From positions 1 to 54,621 of the forward strand of contig CAYTZH010000037.1 of NCBI GenBank assembly GCA_964442285.1: a stretch of DNA of 54,621 nt, given 5' to 3'. This document shows positions 47,337-54,621 of this stretch, piece after piece. The stretch is from CAYTZH01 sp964442285 (lineage in GTDB: Bacteria > Myxococcota_A > UBA9160 > JAFDET01). The number at the start of each line of letters is the position of its first letter. Within the stretch, counting starts at the first letter, position 1. A model generated the notes under the pieces. The model saw only the letters and a list, made by a program, of their open reading frames with translations. It was not told the DNA's origin and ran no database searches. The position numbers and the translations under genes are program-made.

Positions 47337-47744
47337 TCAGGCCGAGGCGGCGGTGCTCTCTTCGTCCTCGGCAGAAGCCTTCTCGATCTCGTTCAGCTTC
47401 TTGTTCAGGTTGCGCAGCCTGCGGTCGATCCGCGCCACGTCGCTCTTGCTGGCGATCTGCAGCGTCGACAGCAGGGTCTCCACGCCGCTCTCGATGCGAT
47501 GCTCCGCGTCCTTGCGCAGGGACGTCGCCCGCTTGAAGGCGCTGGTCTTGCGCACGTCGGTCATCAGGCTCTTGATCTGCTTGCGGCCGCGGGTCTCGAT
47601 CTGCTTGCGGTTCTTCTCGAGGGTCTTCTCGATGCCGCGGGTGCGGGCGCGAATCTGCTTGCCGACGCGCTCCACCTCGCGCTCGATCGTGTGCCGGGCG
47701 GCTGCCAGCCGGCCCGTGCCATTGGTCTGGGCTCGCTGGGACAT
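47337..47744 (-). CDS. Phasin-like coiled-coil protein
   Basis: A 135-residue, almost wholly helical, Lys/Arg/Glu-rich protein. The middle (TSLRKDAEHRIESGVETLLSTLQIASKSDVARIDRRLRNLNKKLNEIEK) resembles the PhaF/PhaI phasin pattern, an amphipathic helix followed by a short leucine-repeat coiled coil. Phasins coat polyhydroxyalkanoate granules; basic ones also bind DNA. No PHA synthase is in the window, so this is a family-level guess. The ATG at 47744 has a good GGAGAG site; upstream codons in frame are not conserved-looking. A sigma-70-type promoter lies just upstream. Confidence 0.65.
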   Translation of the reverse strand: MSQRAQTNGTGRLAAARHTIEREVERVGKQIRARTRGIEKTLEKNRKQIETRGRKQIKSLMTDVRKTSAFKRATSLRKDAEHRIESGVETLLSTLQIASKSDVARIDRRLRNLNKKLNEIEKASAEDEESTAASA

Positions 47745-47774
47745 GGTTTCTCTCCTCGTTGGGGTTTCAGCCTC

Positions 47775-47802
47775 TGAATAACACACCGCGTCAACGCGTC
47801 AA
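47775..47802 (-). promoter_or_regulatory. Sigma-70 promoter for the phasin-like gene
   Basis: The reverse strand reads TTGACG (47802-47797), 16 bases, TATTCA (47780-47775). It is an isolated AT-rich patch about 30 bases before the phasin start, and the best sigma-70 match I see in the window. The spacer contains a second TTGACG. Confidence 0.6.
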
Positions 47803-47914
47803 GTCGCCTTGAAAGCCCGACATTTGTCCCGGAATCCGCATTTCGAGACGACGCGTCGCGTTACTGCCGGACGGCCCGGGCGGGTGGCCCGCCAAGGGCT
47901 TCCCTGCGGGGATC

Positions 47915-48915
47915 TCAGAGCCGCGCCGCCACGCTGCCCCAGCTGAATCCGGAGCCGAAGGCCGTCATGCTGATCAGGCTGCCGGGGCCGACCCGGCCGG
48001 CGGCCCGGGCCTCGGACAGGAGGATCGGGATGGAGGCCGCCGAGCAGTTGCCGTAGCGCTCGATGTTGTTGAGGCACTTCTCTTCGGGGATGCCGAGCTG
48101 GCCCGCCACGTACTCGTTGATCCGCAGGTTGGCCTGGTGGAACAGGAACAGGTCCACGTCGTCGATCTTGAGGCTGGCGGCGTCCAGGGTCTCCCGCAGC
48201 ACGTCGGGCATGCAGGTGACCGCGTGCTTGAACACGAAGCGGCCCTCCATCCGCGGGAAGTGGCGGGCCTCGTCGAGCATCTCGTGGTTGACCCGCCCCT
48301 GGATCGTGGAGGTGGGCGCCTCGATCCAGAGGCGCTCCGCGTGCTCGCCACGGGCGTGCAGCCGCGCCTCGAGGATCCCCGCCGGGTCCTCCGGGTCCTC
48401 GTTGCGCTCCAGCACCGCGGCGCCGGCGCCGTCGCCGAAGATCACCGCCACGTCGCGGCCGCGGGTGCTGAGGTCGAGGCCGGTGGAGTGCACCTCGCAG
48501 CCCACCACCAGGATCCGCCGGTACTGGCCCGCCCGGAGGAAGCTGTTGGCGGTGGTGAGGGCGTAGAGGAAGCCCGAGCACTGGGCCCGCAGCTCGAAGG
48601 CCGGGATGTCGCCGGCGCCCAGGCGCCGCTGCAGGAAGAAGGCCGTGCCCGGGAAGTCGTGCTCGGGCGAGAGGGTGGCGAGGATCAGGCAGTCGACTTC
48701 GCCGGGCTCCAGACCGGCGTCGTCCAGGGCCCGGCGGCAGGCCGCCTCGCCCAGCTCGGAGGGCACCTGGCCCGGCTCGATGTAGCGCCGCTCGCCGATG
48801 CCGGTGCGCTGGCGGATCCACTCGTCGCTCGTGTCCATGAGCCCGGCCAGGTCGTCGTTGCCGACGACGCGGTCCGGGACGTAGAAGCCCGTTCCGACGA
48901 TCTTGGCGCGCGGCA

Positions 48916-48919
<4 letters not shown>
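47915..48919 (-). CDS. fabH: 3-oxoacyl-ACP synthase III
   Basis: A 334-residue thiolase-fold condensing enzyme that starts fatty acid synthesis from acyl-CoA and malonyl-ACP. The triad is visible: RAQCSGFLYAL (C114), FLFHQANLRI (H261) and ERYGNCSAASIP (N291); SMTAFGSGFSWGSVAARL closes the protein. The substrate-loop region (TSDEWIRQRTGI) is standard. The ATG overlaps the hflX stop (ATGATG containing TGA), indicating coupling; a second ATG follows at once. FabH-type enzymes also prime polyketide or branched-chain fatty acids; the specificity cannot be read. Confidence 0.93.
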
Positions 48920-50658
<1,739 letters not shown>

Positions 50659-50743
50659 GGCCCCCAGGGGGATTCCGGTGTCCCGCGGACGTCGCTACCC
50701 TGCCGCGTTCCGCTGACCGATGAGGGGAGCCAGGAGGCAGCCC

Positions 50744-52102
50744 ATGGCAGGTGAGCTCGCGGTGGTCGTCCTGGCGGCGGGCCAGGGCACCCGCATGAAG
50801 TCCGGCCGGGCCAAGGTGCTCCACGAGATCGCCGGTCGGCCCATGCTCCACTTCCCGCTGGCGGCGGCCGAGTCGCTGGCGCCGAAGCGACTGCTGGTGG
50901 TGGTGGGCCGCGACGCCGACGACGTGCGGTCCGCCTTCGAGGGACGCGCCGAGTTCGTGCTGCAGGCCGAGCAGAACGGCACCGGCCATGCGGTGCTCCA
51001 GGCCCGCGACGCCCTGGCCGGCTTCGACGGCGACGTCCTGCTCCTCTACGGCGACGTGCCGCTGCTTCGCGCGCAGACCCTGGCGGCCCTGCGCGATCAC
51101 AAGGCCGCCACCGACGCCGCGCTGGTGATGCTCTCGGCCCGCGTCCCCCTGCCCGGGCGCGTGGTGCGCGACGCCGACGGCCGCGTCGAGCGGATCGTCG
51201 AGACCACCGACGCCACCCCCGAGGAGCTGGCGATCGAGGAGGGAAACACCGGCGTGTACCTCGTCTCGGCCGGGCTCCTGTGGGAGGGCCTCGACGCCGG
51301 CGACGACCGCAACGCCCAGGGCGAGATCTACCTCACGGACGTGGTGGGCCACGCCGTGGGGCAGGGCCACCGGGTGGAGGCCCTGGTGATGGCGGACCCG
51401 GACGAGGCCCTGGGGGTGAACAACCGGGCCGAGCTGGCCGCCGCCGCCGCGGTGGTGCGCGGGCGCATTGCCGATCGCCTGCTGGCCGAAGGCGTCACCC
51501 TGGTGGATCCCGCCGCCACCTACCTGGATGTGGACGTGCAGGTCGGCCGCGACAGCGTGCTGGAGCCCGGGGTGGTGATCACCGGTCCCTCGCGCCTGGG
51601 CGAGCGCGTGCACGTGAAGGCCCACTCGGTGATCGAGTCGAGCCAGATCGGCGACGACGTGGTCCTCGGTCCCATGGCCCACCTGCGGCCCCACTGCCGC
51701 CTCGAGAGCGGCGTGCGGATCGGGAACTTCGTGGAACTCAAGAACAGCCACCTGGGCGAGGGCGTGAAGGCCGACCACCTGAGCTACGTGGGCGACGCCG
51801 ACGTCGGTCCGGGCGCCGCCTTCGGCTGCGGCTCCATCACCGTGAACTACGACTGGGACGCCAAGCACCGCACCCGGGTCGGCCCGCGCGCCAACATCGG
51901 CTGCAACGTGAACCTGATCGCGCCCGTCAGCGTCGAATCGGATGCGGCCGTCGCCGCGGGCTCGACGGTGACCCGGGACGTTCCGGCAGGGGCGCTCGGC
52001 GTGGCCCGTACCCGACAGCGCAACGTCGAGGGCTGGCGCGAGCGTCGCCCGTCGAAGAAGAAGCCCGGCTCCGAGGGATCCGGCTCCGAGAGCTCCGGCT
52101 AG
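50744..52102 (+). CDS. glmU: Bifunctional UDP-GlcNAc pyrophosphorylase / GlcN-1-P acetyltransferase
   Basis: A 452-residue enzyme that acetylates glucosamine-1-phosphate and then makes UDP-GlcNAc. The N-terminal uridylyltransferase shows VVLAAGQGTRMKSGRAKVLHEIAGRPM, QAEQNGTGHAV and LLYGDVPLL. The C-terminal left-handed beta helix shows GPMAHLRP, IGNFVELKNS, HLSYVGDADVG, and NYDWDAKHRT, the acetyltransferase signature. The last 20 residues are a Gly/Ser/Glu tail made of repeating GGCTCCGAG-like DNA and probably disordered. The ATG follows AGGAGG. Thirty bases later comes glmS. Confidence 0.95.
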   Translation: MAGELAVVVLAAGQGTRMKSGRAKVLHEIAGRPMLHFPLAAAESLAPKRLLVVVGRDADDVRSAFEGRAEFVLQAEQNGTGHAVLQARDALAGFDGDVLLLYGDVPLLRAQTLAALRDHKAATDAALVMLSARVPLPGRVVRDADGRVERIVETTDATPEELAIEEGNTGVYLVSAGLLWEGLDAGDDRNAQGEIYLTDVVGHAVGQGHRVEALVMADPDEALGVNNRAELAAAAAVVRGRIADRLLAEGVTLVDPAATYLDVDVQVGRDSVLEPGVVITGPSRLGERVHVKAHSVIESSQIGDDVVLGPMAHLRPHCRLESGVRIGNFVELKNSHLGEGVKADHLSYVGDADVGPGAAFGCGSITVNYDWDAKHRTRVGPRANIGCNVNLIAPVSVESDAAVAAGSTVTRDVPAGALGVARTRQRNVEGWRERRPSKKKPGSEGSGSESSG

Positions 52103-52130
52103 CTCCGGCTCCGAGAAGTAGGAGAGCGCC

Positions 52131-53966
<1,836 letters not shown>

Positions 53967-54046
53967 GCTCGCGCTTCCCCCCAGGCGCCTCCGCCTGTCC
54001 CCCCGTGGGCTCCGCGCGCGCACGCGCCGCGGGGCGGAGGACGTGC

Positions 54047-54621
<575 letters not shown>

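Noticed and set aside
52103..52130. Possible glmS ribozyme ahead of glmS
   Set aside because: Only 28 bases separate glmU and glmS, too short for the ribozyme.

Overview
This 54.6-kb window is bacterial chromosomal DNA of very high GC (roughly 70% or more by eye). It is densely packed, with many 4-base start/stop overlaps and frequent GTG or TTG starts. High GC, a bacterial topoisomerase VI, a perfect sigma-54 promoter, many outer-membrane-type lipoproteins, a phasin and a glutaryl-CoA dehydrogenase suggest a Gram-negative of the Myxococcota / former Deltaproteobacteria type. That assignment is an inference. I saw no rRNA, tRNA, CRISPR array or prophage. The only mobile DNA is at the left edge: the start of an IS91-type transposase and a tyrosine-recombinase remnant.

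Layout. (1) 1-640 mobile debris. (2) 684-5564 (-): a translationally coupled arginine-succinyltransferase-type operon (aminotransferase, AstA, AstD, and a DDAH-like amidinohydrolase where AstB would be expected). (3) 5896-12539: an endonuclease/phosphatase-fold protein, a MATE exporter, a small TPR lipoprotein, Fur overlapping a PafA-like phosphatase, a split TPM/YgcG-like pair and a 54-residue zinc ribbon. (4) 12577-18004 (-): a 61-residue protein, topoisomerase VI B and A, then rmlA, rmlC and rmlD with 10 bp or less between genes from Top6B onward. (5) 18232-24674: a ComM-like ATPase and four exported proteins (M28-like lipoprotein lacking its metal ligands, OmpA-like lipoprotein, VWA protein, EF-hand-repeat lipoprotein). 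(6) 25072-30421 (+): patatin, NRDE protein, a 108-residue Cys protein, terminator, FolC and an MFS transporter. (7) 30422-36252: a GH20 hexosaminidase behind a consensus sigma-54 promoter, a homocysteine S-methyltransferase, and a fusion of a GH36 alpha-galactosidase with a HAD phosphatase. (8) 36253-37630 (-): an ECF sigma, anti-sigma, zinc-ribbon-PspC operon with its own ECF-type promoter. (9) 37763-47744: FAD oxidoreductase, FMN-barrel/FNR fusion divergent from a LysR gene across an AT-rich intergenic, MutS2, MurQ, Tat-exported intradiol dioxygenase, DUF1971 protein, glutaryl-CoA dehydrogenase and phasin. (10) 47915-54621: FabH, HflX, GlmU, GlmS and the start of a UvrD/PcrA helicase.

Themes. 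Amino-sugar and wall metabolism recurs (GlmU, GlmS, MurQ, GH20), as do envelope surveillance (ECF/PspC, OmpA, VWA, calcium-repeat proteins) and amino-acid catabolism (AST-like operon, GcdH). The best leads for something undescribed are the GH36-HAD fusion, the AST-like operon with a substituted hydrolase, the topoisomerase VI/rhamnose linkage, the sigma-54-driven hexosaminidase and the metal-site-less M28 lipoprotein.
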